Positions 24,888 to 34,376 are shown, counted from the stretch's first letter. The stretch is 64,000 nucleotides of DNA from Cupriavidus sp. P-10 (GCF_003402535.2 NZ_AP025170.1:310001-374000), one strand, 5' to 3'. Numbers and translations: made by a program. The notes: generated by a model not told the origin, from the letters alone.

Positions 24888-25498
24888 GGCGTCTGGGGAT
24901 CGATGACCAGGCGCACCGACAGCGGGTTTGCGGCGGAATCGCGCGCCAGGTCGATACGGCGCGGCAATGCCGTGGCCGTGCCAGCGGCAGCAGTGTCTTG
25001 CCATGCGACATAGCGCACGGTCCAGCCGTTCTGCGCCAGCGTAGCCACGCGTCCCTGCTCGTCGCGCGTGGTGCGCGCCGGCGAGCCCTGCGCGGCACGG
25101 CCGTGCAGCCAGTCGCGCATTCCGGCCACCGGCAGCGCGAAGCCGAGCGCTTCTTCCATCAGCGTGTCGACCTCGGGCGCGTTGCGCGGCGGCTGGTTGG
25201 GCAGGTCCAGCGTGGCGCCGGACGGCGTGGCGGTGACCACTGCCAGCGTCTGGCCCAGCGGCGAGACCAGGTCGAGCCGCACGTTGCGGCCTTGCTCTTC
25301 CCAGCGGAAGCTGCCGGTCACGCCTTCGTCGCGGCCGTAGCGCACGTAGTTTGCCGAGAAGCGGCCGGTGTATTGCTGGCTTGCGCTGGCGTCGCCGGCA
25401 TCGAAGCCGCGTGTCGGCGCCACGCTGGCGCAGGCCTGCAGCAGCAGTGGGGCGCCCAGGCAAAGCAGTGCCAGGCGTCTGGTTCGGTTCATGGACAT
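24884..25498 (-). CDS. lolB: Outer-membrane lipoprotein LolB
   Basis: A 204-residue outer-membrane receptor that accepts lipoproteins from LolA. It has a lipoprotein signal ([17 protein letters not shown], lipobox LQAC). The LolB core [35 protein letters not shown] and [31 protein letters not shown] is clear. The start is ATG 25498 or ATG 25492. Overlap with ispE is conserved in betaproteobacteria. Confidence 0.92.
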   Translation of the reverse strand: MSMNRTRRLALLCLGAPLLLQACASVAPTRGFDAGDASASQQYTGRFSANYVRYGRDEGVTGSFRWEEQGRNVRLDLVSPLGQTLAVVTATPSGATLDLPNQPPRNAPEVDTLMEEALGFALPVAGMRDWLHGRAAQGSPARTTRDEQGRVATLAQNGWTVRYVAWQDTAAAGTATALPRRIDLARDSAANPLSVRLVIDPQTP

Positions 25499-25616
25499 GG
25501 TCGTGGAGCGGCGGTGCGCGGCCGTAGCCGCGGCCGCCGCACTGGGACGGGAATCCGGTGCCATGCCTGGCTGTGCAGGCACGGCTCGCCGGATTTCTCG
25601 GTTACGGGGTTACGGA

Positions 25617-27584
25617 TTACTTGGCCAGCTGCACGTCGAATTTGTACCGGCGCAGCGTATCGACCAGGGTTTCGTTCTCGGGATCGATGCGCATGGCCTC
25701 GGTCCAGGTCTTGCGCGCTTCGTCGTGCTCGCCGAGCTGCCACAGCACTTCGCCCAGGTGTGCGCCGATTTCAGCTTCGGGCGCCTTGGCGTAGGCGTTG
25801 CGCAGCAGGTCGGCGGCGGGGCGCAGCTCGCCCATGCGGAATTTGACCCAGGCCAGGCTGTCCATGATGTATGGATCGTCCGGGCCCAGCTCAGAGGCGC
25901 GTTCAAGCAGGCTGCGCGCTTCGGGCAGGCGTTCGTTGCGATCGGCGAGCGAGTAGCCGAGCGCGTTGTAGCCTTGCTTCTGCTGCGGCTGCAGCGCGAT
26001 CACGCGGCGCAGGCCCTTTTCCATGCTGTCGTAGCGCTTCTGGCGCTCGTCGAGCATGGCCAGCTCGTAGATCCAGTCGGCGTTGTCGGGCTCGGCCGCG
26101 ACCCGGTCGTCAAGCAGTTTGCGCGCGCGGTCGTAGGCCTTGGTCTCCATCAGCGTGGCCACCTCGGCCTGGCGGATTGCCATGACGCGCTGCGCGCGCT
26201 GGCCCGGGTCGGGGATATCCTCGGCGTCGGCAAGCATTTCGCCAAACAGTGCCTGCGCGTCGTCCAGCTTGCCCAGGCGTGCCAGCAACTGCGCGCGCTT
26301 GGCGGTGGCAGCCGGGGCCAGGCGGATGTCCTCGATGCGGTCCAGCCACTGGATCGCATTGGTGTAGTCCTTACGTTCCTCGGCGATCTGTGCCAGGTAC
26401 TGGTAGGCGATGTCGGGGTTGGCCGTGGGCTGCTTCTCGACCAGCTGCAGGTACTCCTTCAGGTATTGCTCGGCTTCGTCGTAGTTCTTGGCCTGCAGGC
26501 TGGTCAGCCCAAGTGCCAGCGGCACGCGCGGATCCGCGGGTGCCACCTTGCGCAGGGTCTCGAACTCTTGCCGGGCCGCCTGCATGTCGTTGCGCAGCAG
26601 GTACAGGCGTGCCAGCGTGATATGGCCGTTGACCGAATCGGGCGACTTGTCGAGGAAGCGCTTGAGGATGGCGACGGCTTCGTCGGGCTCCTTTTCGGCG
26701 CGCAGCTCGGCGGCCATCAGCGCGGCAGGCTCATAGCCCGGCCGCAGCTTCAGCGCCTGGTCGAGCGCGGCGATCGCGCCTGGCATGTCGCCGGCAACTT
26801 CGCGCGCGCGCGCCAGCGCCAGGTAGGTTTCCGGCAGCTTGGTATCGTTGCGCGTCAGCTCCTGCAGCAGCGTAGCTGCCCCGGCGGGATCACTGGTGCG
26901 CGACAGCTGCTGCTGCATCTGCAGGATGGCGTCGCCGCGGTGGCTGGCGGGTACAGCGGTCAGCTGCTGCTGCAGCAGCGGACGGGCGTCGTCCCAGCGT
27001 CCGTTCAGTACTAGCAGCGTCGACAGGACCTGCGCGGCAGCGGGCGAATTGGGCGAGATTTCGCGCCACAGCCGCGCCGCATCCAGCGCCTGCTGCGGGA
27101 CGCGCGCGTTGAAGGCGATCTCGGTGGCGCGCTGCGCGAAGCGCGGGTCGCGGGTCTGCCGCGCCAGTTCGAGGTAGGTGCGGTAGGCCGGGCCGACCAG
27201 GCCGCGCTGCATGGAAATTTCGGCCGCCAGCACCATATAGACGATGTCGTCGGTCAGCTCCAGCGACGGCAGCGGGCTGCGTGCCGACTTGCCGGTGCTT
27301 CCGGCGGCGGGGCGCGCGTCGTCAGAAGCGGCGAGCTGCAGCGGCGCAACCTGCGCCAGCGGCACGTCACCGGCGGGAGGTGCGGCATGGGTGGCGCCGG
27401 CGGCTATCGCCAGCAGCGCGGCGGCGCCCAGCGCACGTGCGTGGCGGCGGGTTCTGGCAAAGGCTCTCGCGACGCCTGCTGTGCGCGAAAATGCGCCCTC
27501 GCGTACGGGTATCCCGCACACAGTGGCTTGCAATGTGGCGTCCGGCATCAAATCCGGCGTCAGGTCCAGCTTCAGGTCCGACAT
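25617..27584 (-). CDS. Tetratricopeptide repeat protein
   Basis: A 655-residue TPR protein with an N-terminal export segment (RALGAAALLAIAAGATHAA). The rest is an array of helical pairs with TPR consensus residues, for example YLALARAREVAGDMPGAIAALDQAL and GYNALGYSLADRNERLPEARSLLERASEL. It lies upstream of lolB-ispE, as in related genomes, which suggests an outer-membrane or envelope role. No enzymatic motif is seen. ATG 27584 was chosen; a -10 TACAAT lies about 45 bases upstream. Confidence 0.85.
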   Translation of the reverse strand: MSDLKLDLTPDLMPDATLQATVCGIPVREGAFSRTAGVARAFARTRRHARALGAAALLAIAAGATHAAPPAGDVPLAQVAPLQLAASDDARPAAGSTGKSARSPLPSLELTDDIVYMVLAAEISMQRGLVGPAYRTYLELARQTRDPRFAQRATEIAFNARVPQQALDAARLWREISPNSPAAAQVLSTLLVLNGRWDDARPLLQQQLTAVPASHRGDAILQMQQQLSRTSDPAGAATLLQELTRNDTKLPETYLALARAREVAGDMPGAIAALDQALKLRPGYEPAALMAAELRAEKEPDEAVAILKRFLDKSPDSVNGHITLARLYLLRNDMQAARQEFETLRKVAPADPRVPLALGLTSLQAKNYDEAEQYLKEYLQLVEKQPTANPDIAYQYLAQIAEERKDYTNAIQWLDRIEDIRLAPAATAKRAQLLARLGKLDDAQALFGEMLADAEDIPDPGQRAQRVMAIRQAEVATLMETKAYDRARKLLDDRVAAEPDNADWIYELAMLDERQKRYDSMEKGLRRVIALQPQQKQGYNALGYSLADRNERLPEARSLLERASELGPDDPYIMDSLAWVKFRMGELRPAADLLRNAYAKAPEAEIGAHLGEVLWQLGEHDEARKTWTEAMRIDPENETLVDTLRRYKFDVQLAK

Positions 27585-27629
27585 GTATCGAGTGCTCCGG
27601 CGCACGCTGGCGAAGGAATGGATAAGGCC

Positions 27630-27650
27630 ATTGTAGCCTGCCGCTACAAT
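27630..27650. promoter_or_regulatory. Palindromic divergent -10 elements between the TPR gene and mutM
   Basis: ATTGTAGC-CTGCC-GCTACAAT is an 8-bp perfect inverted repeat with a 5-bp spacer. Each arm contains TACAAT reading outward, one toward the TPR gene and one toward mutM. No good -35 is present on either side. Confidence 0.6.
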
Positions 27651-27724
27651 GCGCTGCTTGGCGCGCGGGCCCATGGCCCGCAAGGCCGGCAGGAGTTTGG
27701 AGCGCTAACCAACGGAGAGGTTCG

Positions 27725-28600
27725 ATGCCTGAATTGCCCGAGGTCGAAGTGACCCGGCGCGGCTTGCTGCCGCACGTTGTGGGACGGCGAATTGAGGCGG
27801 TGACGGTGCGCCACCGCGGGCTGCGCTGGCCGGTCGACCCGGACCTCGAAGACCGCCTGTCGCAGCGCGTGGTGCGCCGGATCGAGCGCCGGGGCAAGTA
27901 CCTGCTGCTCGAATGTGTCAGCGATGAACCCGCCGAGCCGGCCGGCTGGCTGCTGGTGCACCTGGGCATGACCGGCACGCTGAGGGTACTGCCCAAGGCG
28001 CCGCCGCCAGGCGCCCATGACCACCTGGACGTGGTGCTGGCTCCTGGTGCCGAGGGCATAGAGGGCGGCCAGGGCCCGGTGGTGCTGCGCTTTCGCGATC
28101 CGCGCCGCTTCGGCGCGGTGCTGTGGACCACGCTGCCCGAGCACGAACTGCCATCCCACCCGCTGCTGCGCACGCTCGGCATCGAGCCCTTCGATGCCGC
28201 TTTCGACGGCGCCTGGCTGCACCGCCACACGCGCGGCCGCAGTGCCGCCATCAAGACGGTCTTGCTGGCCGGCGGCATCGTGGTCGGGGTCGGCAATATC
28301 TATGCGTCGGAAAGCCTGTTCCGCGCCGGCATTCGCCCCACAACCCCGGCCGGCCGTCTCAGCCGCGCGCGTTGTGACCGGCTGGCGCAGGCCGTGCGCG
28401 AGACCCTGGCGCAGGCCATCGAGCGCGGCGGCAGCACGCTGCGCGATTTCGTCGGCAGCGACGGCGCCAGCGGCTATTTCCAGCTCGATTGCTTTGTCTA
28501 CGACCGGGCCGGCCAGCCATGCCGCGTCTGCGCTACCCCGGTGCGCCAGATCGTGCAGGGCCAGCGCTCTACCTTCTACTGCCCGCACTGCCAGCACTGA
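27725..28600 (+). CDS. mutM: Formamidopyrimidine-DNA glycosylase
   Basis: A 291-residue bifunctional glycosylase/AP lyase that removes 8-oxoguanine and FaPy lesions. Catalytic Pro2 and Glu3 start the mature protein ([14 protein letters not shown]). The H2TH region is [15 protein letters not shown], and the C-terminal zinc finger CRVC...CPHC is intact. mutY, its partner in the GO system, follows after the dynamin-like gene. GGAGAGG precedes the ATG. Confidence 0.96.
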   Translation: MPELPEVEVTRRGLLPHVVGRRIEAVTVRHRGLRWPVDPDLEDRLSQRVVRRIERRGKYLLLECVSDEPAEPAGWLLVHLGMTGTLRVLPKAPPPGAHDHLDVVLAPGAEGIEGGQGPVVLRFRDPRRFGAVLWTTLPEHELPSHPLLRTLGIEPFDAAFDGAWLHRHTRGRSAAIKTVLLAGGIVVGVGNIYASESLFRAGIRPTTPAGRLSRARCDRLAQAVRETLAQAIERGGSTLRDFVGSDGASGYFQLDCFVYDRAGQPCRVCATPVRQIVQGQRSTFYCPHCQH

Positions 28601-28873
28601 ACGCCGCTGTGGTGATGCGCCGTGTGGCGCACAATGCGCGTCGCCGGCGATTGTCGATGGCTCGGCGCAACACTCAGGCCCGCACGCCACCCGCATGGGA
28701 CGCGAATTCCACAAAACCGCCGTGGAAACCTGTATCGTGTGCGCAGTCATAAAAAGTTACAAAAATGGAACAGATTGGTCCGCCGGACGACTGCGGCGGG
28801 CCGGTAGTGCGGGAACACGGGCGCGCCACCGCTGGCGGCGCCCCGAAGTAAAAACCGAGTCAGCCGAACAGCC

Positions 28874-30826
28874 ATGACAACGCTCGCCCACCAATTCGAA
28901 CAATACGGCGCCTGGAGAACGGGGGTCCTCCAGTCCCTGGCCGAATTCCAGTCGTGGCTGCAACAGCACGACCTGTATGACGCGCAGGCCGACGATCGCG
29001 TGCAGCGGATCCAGAACGTGCTACGCAGCGACCGGCTCAAGGTAGCCTTCATTGCGGAGTTCTCGCGCGGCAAGAGCGAACTGATCAACGCGATCTTCTT
29101 TGCCGACTACGGGCGCCGTATCCTGCCGTCATCGGCGGGCCGCACCACGATGTGCCCGACCGAACTGCGTTACGACGAGGCCGAGCCGCCTTGCATCCGG
29201 CTGCTGCCGATCGAAACGCGGCTGCAGGACGCCTCCACCGCCGACTTCCTCGAGGCCGGCCCGTCGGCAACGCACTGGCATACGGTGTCGCTCGACCCGT
29301 CCTCGCCCGATGGCATGCTCGAAGCCTTCCAGCACGTGGTCCAGACCGTGCGCGTGCCGCCGCAGCAAGCCGAGGCACTGGGCCTTTACCACGAGAGCGA
29401 CCCCGATGCCGCCTACGCGGTCGATGCAGAGGGCATGGTCGAGATCTCGCGCTGGCGCCATGCGGTGATCAATTTCCCGCACCCGCTGCTGCGCCAGGGG
29501 CTGGTCATCCTCGACACGCCGGGGCTGAACGCGATCGGCACCGAGCCCGAACTGACGCTGCGCCTGATCCCCGACGCGCACGTGGTGGTGTTCGTGCTGG
29601 CCGCCGACGCTGGCGTGACCAAGAGCGACCTGGAGCTGTGGCGCACCCACGTGGACGCCGGCCACCGGCGCGGCTGCCTGGCCGTGCTCAACAAGATAGA
29701 CGGACTCTGGGACCCGCTGCGCCAGCCTTCCGAGATTGCCAGCGAGATCGCGCGGCAGGTCTCGAGTACGGCGCAGGTGCTGGGCATCGAGCAGGCGCGC
29801 GTCTATCCGGTGTCGGCGCAGAAGGGCCTGGTGGCCAAGGTCACGCATGACGACGCACTGCTGGCGCGCAGCGGCTTGCCGGAGTTCGAGCATGTGCTGT
29901 CCAACCAGCTGATCCCGCGACGGCGCGACATTGTCTCCGACCAGGTGCACCGCCAGGCGCAGGACATGGCGCGCGCCGCGCAGCAGCTGCTGCAGAGCCG
30001 CCGCCGCGATATCGTTGAGCAGTTGTTCGAACTGCGCGGGCTGCGCGGCAAGAACCACGCGATGGTCAAGCACATGCTGATGCGCGTGCAGGGCGAGAAG
30101 GAGGAGTTCGAGCAGAGCATCAGCAAGTTCCAGGCGCTGCGGCTGGTGTTCGGCCGCCACAGCGCCGACATCATCAAGAGCCTGCAGCTGCGCGACGTGC
30201 GCCGGACCATGCGTACCGCGCGCGAGCAGATGAAGGAGCGCTTCTTCTCGCGCGGCCTGCGCGAGGACATGGATGCGCTGTTCGCCCAGCTCACCGCGCT
30301 GGTGACCGATGCGGACAACAAGATCGGCCAGCTGCACCAGCTGATCGAAAGCATGTACCGGCGCTTCAATGCCGAGCATGGCTTCACGCTGCCCGCGCCG
30401 ATGCAGTTCACCGCCGAGCGCTACGTCGCCGAGCTGCAGGAAACTCTGCGGCTGGTGCATGCGCACTTCGGCACGGTCAGCATGCTGACGCGTTCGCGGC
30501 CGCAGCTGGTGGAGAACGCGTTCAGCACCATGGCCAGCCGCGTGCTGGAGAATTTCCGCGACCTGAACCGCGATATCGAGGTCTGGCTCAAGTCGGTGAT
30601 GACGCCGCTGGAAGCGCAGGTGCGCGAGCACCAGAAGCAGCTGCGCCGGCGCGTCGATTCGATCGAGCGCATCCATGAGGCGACCGATACGCTGGAAAGC
30701 CGTATCGCGCAGCTTGAGGAAGTGCTGAACGGGCTGGATGAGCGCAGCGGCAAGATCGAAGGGTTTGCGCTGCGGTTGCTGCGGCCGGCGGCCGGGGCGG
30801 AGGAAGCGAGCCTGGCGGTGGCGTGA
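28874..30826 (+). CDS. Dynamin-like GTPase of unknown function
   Basis: A 650-residue protein with an N-terminal dynamin-type G domain: P-loop AEFSRGKS (residues 61-68), switch Thr in GRTTMCPTEL, DTPGLNAIG (Asp214 onward) and NKID (273-276). The C-terminal 300 residues are predicted alpha-helical and rich in charged heptads (REHQKQLRRRVDSIERIHEATDTLESRIAQLEEVL), the stalk-like part. No clear transmembrane paddle is seen. Bacterial dynamin-like proteins remodel membranes. It lies between mutM and mutY, 273 bp after mutM, and ends in a tandem repeat and terminator. Confidence 0.85.
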   Translation: MTTLAHQFEQYGAWRTGVLQSLAEFQSWLQQHDLYDAQADDRVQRIQNVLRSDRLKVAFIAEFSRGKSELINAIFFADYGRRILPSSAGRTTMCPTELRYDEAEPPCIRLLPIETRLQDASTADFLEAGPSATHWHTVSLDPSSPDGMLEAFQHVVQTVRVPPQQAEALGLYHESDPDAAYAVDAEGMVEISRWRHAVINFPHPLLRQGLVILDTPGLNAIGTEPELTLRLIPDAHVVVFVLAADAGVTKSDLELWRTHVDAGHRRGCLAVLNKIDGLWDPLRQPSEIASEIARQVSSTAQVLGIEQARVYPVSAQKGLVAKVTHDDALLARSGLPEFEHVLSNQLIPRRRDIVSDQVHRQAQDMARAAQQLLQSRRRDIVEQLFELRGLRGKNHAMVKHMLMRVQGEKEEFEQSISKFQALRLVFGRHSADIIKSLQLRDVRRTMRTAREQMKERFFSRGLREDMDALFAQLTALVTDADNKIGQLHQLIESMYRRFNAEHGFTLPAPMQFTAERYVAELQETLRLVHAHFGTVSMLTRSRPQLVENAFSTMASRVLENFRDLNRDIEVWLKSVMTPLEAQVREHQKQLRRRVDSIERIHEATDTLESRIAQLEEVLNGLDERSGKIEGFALRLLRPAAGAEEASLAVA

Positions 30827-30879
30827 CGGGAAGCGGTTGACGGGATTCGGCTGACGGGATTCGGCTGACGGGATTCGGC
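30824..30879 (+). repeat. 14-bp tandem repeat starting at the dynamin-like gene's stop codon
   Basis: Four copies of a 14-bp unit. The first is TGACGGGAAGCGGT, whose TGA is the stop codon. Three identical copies of TGACGGGATTCGGC follow (30838-30851, 30852-30865, 30866-30879). Confidence 0.95.
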
Positions 30880-30902
30880 TTTCCTGGCCGGTATATCATG
30901 TA

Positions 30903-30930
30903 GCGCCGCGCATAGCGGCGCATTTTTTTT
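30903..30930 (+). terminator. Terminator after the dynamin-like gene
   Basis: GCGCCGC (30903-30909) / GCGGCGC (30915-30921), 5-base loop, then eight T. It separates the mutM-dynamin unit from mutY. Confidence 0.92.
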
Positions 30931-31006
30931 GCTGACAACGTTCGCATCCCCCAGAAATGATGCAACGTCGGTCGTCAACACCAGCCCACACCACAAGCCG
31001 TACCCC

Positions 31007-32179
31007 ATGCCCCGCAAGTCCACCCCCCGCGCCACCGCCGCCATTCCCGACGACATCCACGTGCCCCCCGATTTCGGCGCACGGATCGTCAACTGGCAAC
31101 GCGTCCACGGCCGGCACGACCTGCCGTGGCAGAACACGCGCGACGCCTACCGCATCTGGCTGTCGGAAATCATGCTGCAGCAGACCCAGGTCAGCGCGGT
31201 GATCGAATATTTCCAGCGCTTTGTCGCCGCATTGCCGACGGTGCAGGCACTTGCCGCCGCGCCCGCAGACCAGGTGATGGCGCTGTGGGCCGGCCTCGGC
31301 TACTATTCGCGCGCGCGCAACCTGCACCGCTGCGCGATGCAGTTGGTCAGCGAGCACGGCGGCGTTTTCCCAACCGATCCCGCGGTGCTGGCCACGCTCC
31401 CCGGTATCGGCCGCTCGACCGCGGCGGCGATCGCCGCATTCAGCGCCGGCGTGCGCTCGCCGATCCTCGACGGCAACGTCAAGCGCGTGTTTGCGCGCTG
31501 CTTCGGCATCCATGGCCATCCGGGCGAGCGCGCGGTGGAGACGCGCATGTGGCAGCTGGCCGAGATTGCACTGCCCGCAGCGGGCCCGCGCCAGGCCGAC
31601 GACATGGTCGCCTATACGCAAGGGCTGATGGACCTGGGCGCGACGGTCTGCTCGCGCGGCAAGCCGGCGTGCCTGGCCGATGCCGGCGCCTGCCCGCTGT
31701 CCGCCGACTGCGCGGCGCGCCGCGAAGGGCTGACCGGCGTGCTGCCCACGCCAAAGCCGCGCGCCGCGATTCCCGAGCGCAGCACGGTGATGCTGATGCT
31801 GCGGCGCGAGCGTGAAGTGCTGTTGCGGCTGCGCCCCGATAGCGGCATCTGGGGCGGCCTGTGGAGCCTGCCTGAAATGCCGGTCGACACCGTGCCTTTC
31901 GATGCGGAAGCCGCCGAAATGGCCGCGCTCGACTACGCCCGCGCCTACGGCAAGCCCGTGCGCGCCGCAATGGCGGGTGAGCTGACCCATGTCTTCACGC
32001 ACTTCCGCCTGTTGATCCGCGCGATTCGCGTCGATGTGGGCGCAGGTGATTTGATGGTGCAGGACAGCGTCACGGAAGCCGGGCAACGCTGGCTCTCGCT
32101 CGACGATCTCGACGCGCTGGGAACGCCCGCGCCGGTGCGCAGGCTGCTGGAGGACCAGGCCCGCGGCGGCCTGTTCTGA
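31007..32179 (+). CDS. mutY: Adenine DNA glycosylase MutY
   Basis: A 390-residue glycosylase that removes A opposite 8-oxoG. The HhH-GPD core has SEIMLQQTQVS (catalytic Glu), LPGIGRSTAAAI and LDGNVKRV (catalytic Asp). The C-terminal NUDIX-like 8-oxoG recognition domain starts near residue 245 (STVMLMLRRE, GGLWSLPE, LTHVFTHFRL). The 4Fe-4S cysteines are C-x6-C-x6-C-x5-C (CSRGKPACLADAGACPLSAD, then C), whereas the usual spacing is C-x6-C-x2-C-x5-C. The start ATG 31007 has a poor ribosome binding site. Confidence 0.94.
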   Translation: MPRKSTPRATAAIPDDIHVPPDFGARIVNWQRVHGRHDLPWQNTRDAYRIWLSEIMLQQTQVSAVIEYFQRFVAALPTVQALAAAPADQVMALWAGLGYYSRARNLHRCAMQLVSEHGGVFPTDPAVLATLPGIGRSTAAAIAAFSAGVRSPILDGNVKRVFARCFGIHGHPGERAVETRMWQLAEIALPAAGPRQADDMVAYTQGLMDLGATVCSRGKPACLADAGACPLSADCAARREGLTGVLPTPKPRAAIPERSTVMLMLRREREVLLRLRPDSGIWGGLWSLPEMPVDTVPFDAEAAEMAALDYARAYGKPVRAAMAGELTHVFTHFRLLIRAIRVDVGAGDLMVQDSVTEAGQRWLSLDDLDALGTPAPVRRLLEDQARGGLF

Positions 32180-32197
32180 AGGGGACCGCGGCGCGGG

Positions 32198-32866
32198 TCA
32201 GACGATGTGGTTCTGCCGCATGTAGCGGTGCACGATCTCGATGCGCATGCCCGCATCGGGCAGCGCCATCAGCATCTGCTTGGCCTTCAGCGGCACCGGC
32301 AGCAATTCGCACAACCGGTTGGCGACCCAGCTGGGATCGTCCCACAGGTAAGGCTCGTCGAACGGCATCCGGTCGGGTTGCTCGGCATGCAGCCGCGTCA
32401 CGATGCGGCGCAGCGCATCCAGGCATTCGCCCAGCAGTTCGAGCTTGCAGTCGATGATATCGGCGGGCAGCACCTCCGCACGCGCCACCAGCAGGCCGTC
32501 GTCGCGGGTCTCGTGGCTGATGATGTGGAAGCGCTCGCGCCCGCGCGCGCGGATCAGCAGCACGCCGAGCTGCTCCATGTTGCAGTCGACGATCTCGGCC
32601 AGGCAGCCCACCATCTCCGGCACGGTTGCCTTGCCGGGCTGCGCCACTTCGTCGCCGCTCTCGATCAGGCAGGCGCCGAACGGGGTGCTGTCGCGCAGGC
32701 AGTTGCGCACCATGTCGACATAGCGCGCCTCGAATACGCGCAACGGCAGCCGGCCACCGGGAAAGAGCACGGTGTGCAGCGGGAACAGCGGGAGGTTGTC
32801 TAGCGTCTGCGGCGCGGGGTCGGACCCGGCGGACGAGGTGGGGCGGTAAAGGTCAGTGGAAGACAT
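32198..32866 (-). CDS. LON N-terminal substrate-binding domain protein
   Basis: A 222-residue stand-alone LON-N (PUA-like) domain protein, with LPLFPLHTVLFPGGRLPLRVFEARYVDMVR near the start and GVLLIRARGRERFHI in the middle. The ATPase and protease parts of Lon are absent, so it is not itself a protease. It might bind or deliver substrates. It converges with mutY (18-bp gap, no clear terminator) and is followed upstream by rapZ. Confidence 0.88.
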   Translation of the reverse strand: MSSTDLYRPTSSAGSDPAPQTLDNLPLFPLHTVLFPGGRLPLRVFEARYVDMVRNCLRDSTPFGACLIESGDEVAQPGKATVPEMVGCLAEIVDCNMEQLGVLLIRARGRERFHIISHETRDDGLLVARAEVLPADIIDCKLELLGECLDALRRIVTRLHAEQPDRMPFDEPYLWDDPSWVANRLCELLPVPLKAKQMLMALPDAGMRIEIVHRYMRQNHIV

Positions 32867-32975
32867 GCGGTGCCAGCGTGCATAAGGGGATGCAAGGGGA
32901 TGCCAGAATGCAGCAACGGCGCGCCGCCGGACCGTACGCCGCGCCGCCGATGCCCGCAGGCCCGCACGCTTGGCG

Positions 32976-33860
32976 TCAGCCCGCCGGCGCGAGCTCTCGG
33001 TGTCTCACCAGCACATTACCATGCGCGCGGAAATAGTTGGCGAGCCTTTCCGCAATATAGACCGAGCGATGTTGGCCGCCGGTACAGCCGATGGCGACGG
33101 TCAGGTAGCTGCGGTTGTCGGCAATGAAACTCGGCAGCCACTTTTCCACATAGGCGCGGATATCCTCGGCCATCGCCAGCACCATCGGCTGCGCCTGCAA
33201 AAAATCTATCACCGGCGTGTCACGCCCGGTCAGCGGGCGCAGCGCCAGGTCGTAGTAGGGATTGGGCAGCGAACGCACGTCGAACACCATGTCGGCATCG
33301 CTGGGCACGCCGTGCTTGAAGCCGAAGGACTCGAATAGCAGCGTCAGGCGCTCGCTGTCGTCGCGGATCAGTTCCTTGATCCAGCTGCGCAGCGTATTGG
33401 TGCGCACATTGCTCGTATCGATGCGGTGCGCGGCCTCGGCCAGCGGACTCAGCAGTTCGCGCTCCATCTCGATCGCTTCCATCAGCGCCGTGTCGCTGAG
33501 CGCCGGTTCACCACCAGGGCCCTCCTGGTCGGCGGTACGGATCGACAGCGGATGGCGCCGCCGCGTCTCGGAATAACGCTGCACCAGTGCGTCGGTGCTC
33601 GCTGTCAGGAACACCACCTCGACCTGGTGCTCGCCGGCGAGCGCGCGCACGGTGTCGGGCAACTGGTCGAGCGACTCGCGGCTGCGGATGTCGGTGGCGA
33701 CGCCCAGGTGCGTGTAGCCCTGGCTGGAAAGGTAGCGTGTCAGTTCCGGGATGAACTGCGCCGGCAGGTTGTCCACGCAGTAATAGCCTGCATCTTCGAG
33801 GACGTTCAGTGCGACGGACTTGCCGGAACCGGAAATGCCGGTGATGAGAATGATGCGCAT
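32976..33860 (-). CDS. rapZ: RNase adapter protein RapZ
   Basis: A 294-residue RapZ/YvcJ protein. The N-terminal P-loop is GISGSGKS (residues 8-15). The C-terminal domain has [25 protein letters not shown] and [16 protein letters not shown]. In E. coli RapZ directs RNase E to the sRNA GlmZ to control glucosamine-6-phosphate synthesis. In betaproteobacteria that sRNA pair is not established, so the target here is open. Neighbours hprK and ptsN are the usual ones; psiF is inserted between. Confidence 0.95.
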   Translation of the reverse strand: MRIILITGISGSGKSVALNVLEDAGYYCVDNLPAQFIPELTRYLSSQGYTHLGVATDIRSRESLDQLPDTVRALAGEHQVEVVFLTASTDALVQRYSETRRRHPLSIRTADQEGPGGEPALSDTALMEAIEMERELLSPLAEAAHRIDTSNVRTNTLRSWIKELIRDDSERLTLLFESFGFKHGVPSDADMVFDVRSLPNPYYDLALRPLTGRDTPVIDFLQAQPMVLAMAEDIRAYVEKWLPSFIADNRSYLTVAIGCTGGQHRSVYIAERLANYFRAHGNVLVRHRELAPAG

Positions 33861-33931
33861 AGCAACTGAAGCATAGCATCAGGTGATGGCCGCGTCATGA
33901 CAGCAGGATGACGGCGGACCCGCAATCAACA

Positions 33932-33955
33932 ATGGCGAACCTCGCGGTTCGCCAT
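33932..33955 (-). terminator. Terminator-like hairpin after psiF
   Basis: A perfect 10-bp stem ATGGCGAACC / GGTTCGCCAT with loop TCGC, 27 bp after the psiF stop. Only a broken T tract follows on the minus strand. Confidence 0.65.
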
Positions 33956-33981
33956 GCCGTGGTTCCTTCCGGGGTCGTACC

Positions 33982-34314
33982 TCAGGCCGCCTTCGACAGG
34001 CACTCCTTCATGTACGCCTTGTATTCGTCGCCCTTCTTGCCCTTGCCTTCCTTGCTGCAGGCTGACATCTTTTCCTGCTGGGTCTTGGGCGTGGCGTCCG
34101 ATTTGGCCGACAGGCACTCCTTCATGAACGCCTTGCGGTCGTCCCCCTTCTTGTCGCCGGCCTGCGCATTGCAGGTCTTCATCTTTTCCTGCTGCGCGGT
34201 GGGCGCCTTGGCGGCGTCCTTGGCCGGGGCGGCCGGTGCCGACGCCGACTGGGCGAAGGCCACGGATGCCAGCAGCGGAGTGACCAGCGCGCACATCGCG
34301 ATCAGTTTCTTCAT
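33982..34314 (-). CDS. psiF: PsiF-family phosphate-starvation-inducible protein
   Basis: A 110-residue exported protein. Its signal peptide is MKKLIAMCALVTPLLASVAFA, and two PsiF repeats follow (QQEKMKTCNAQAGDKKGDDR and QQEKMSACSKEGKGKKGDEY), each ending in KA[FY]MKECLS with two Cys. AAGGAGA precedes ATG 34314. In E. coli psiF belongs to the Pho regulon, and its biochemical role is unknown. It is inserted between rapZ and hprK. Confidence 0.9.
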   Translation of the reverse strand: MKKLIAMCALVTPLLASVAFAQSASAPAAPAKDAAKAPTAQQEKMKTCNAQAGDKKGDDRKAFMKECLSAKSDATPKTQQEKMSACSKEGKGKKGDEYKAYMKECLSKAA

Positions 34315-34376
34315 GCTTGCTCTCCTTGGTGTGGAAAACATCGTGGCCGCACGGTGTCAGGGGCTGGCGGCGGCCT

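Noticed and set aside
25617..27584. Upstream ATG 27683 for the TPR gene
   Set aside because: It would place the start upstream of the predicted -10 element and give an N-terminus without export features.
30824..30879. Tandem repeats considered as a CRISPR array (also those at 39933 and 12873)
   Set aside because: The units are contiguous, with no unique spacers, are 9-14 bp, and no cas genes are near.
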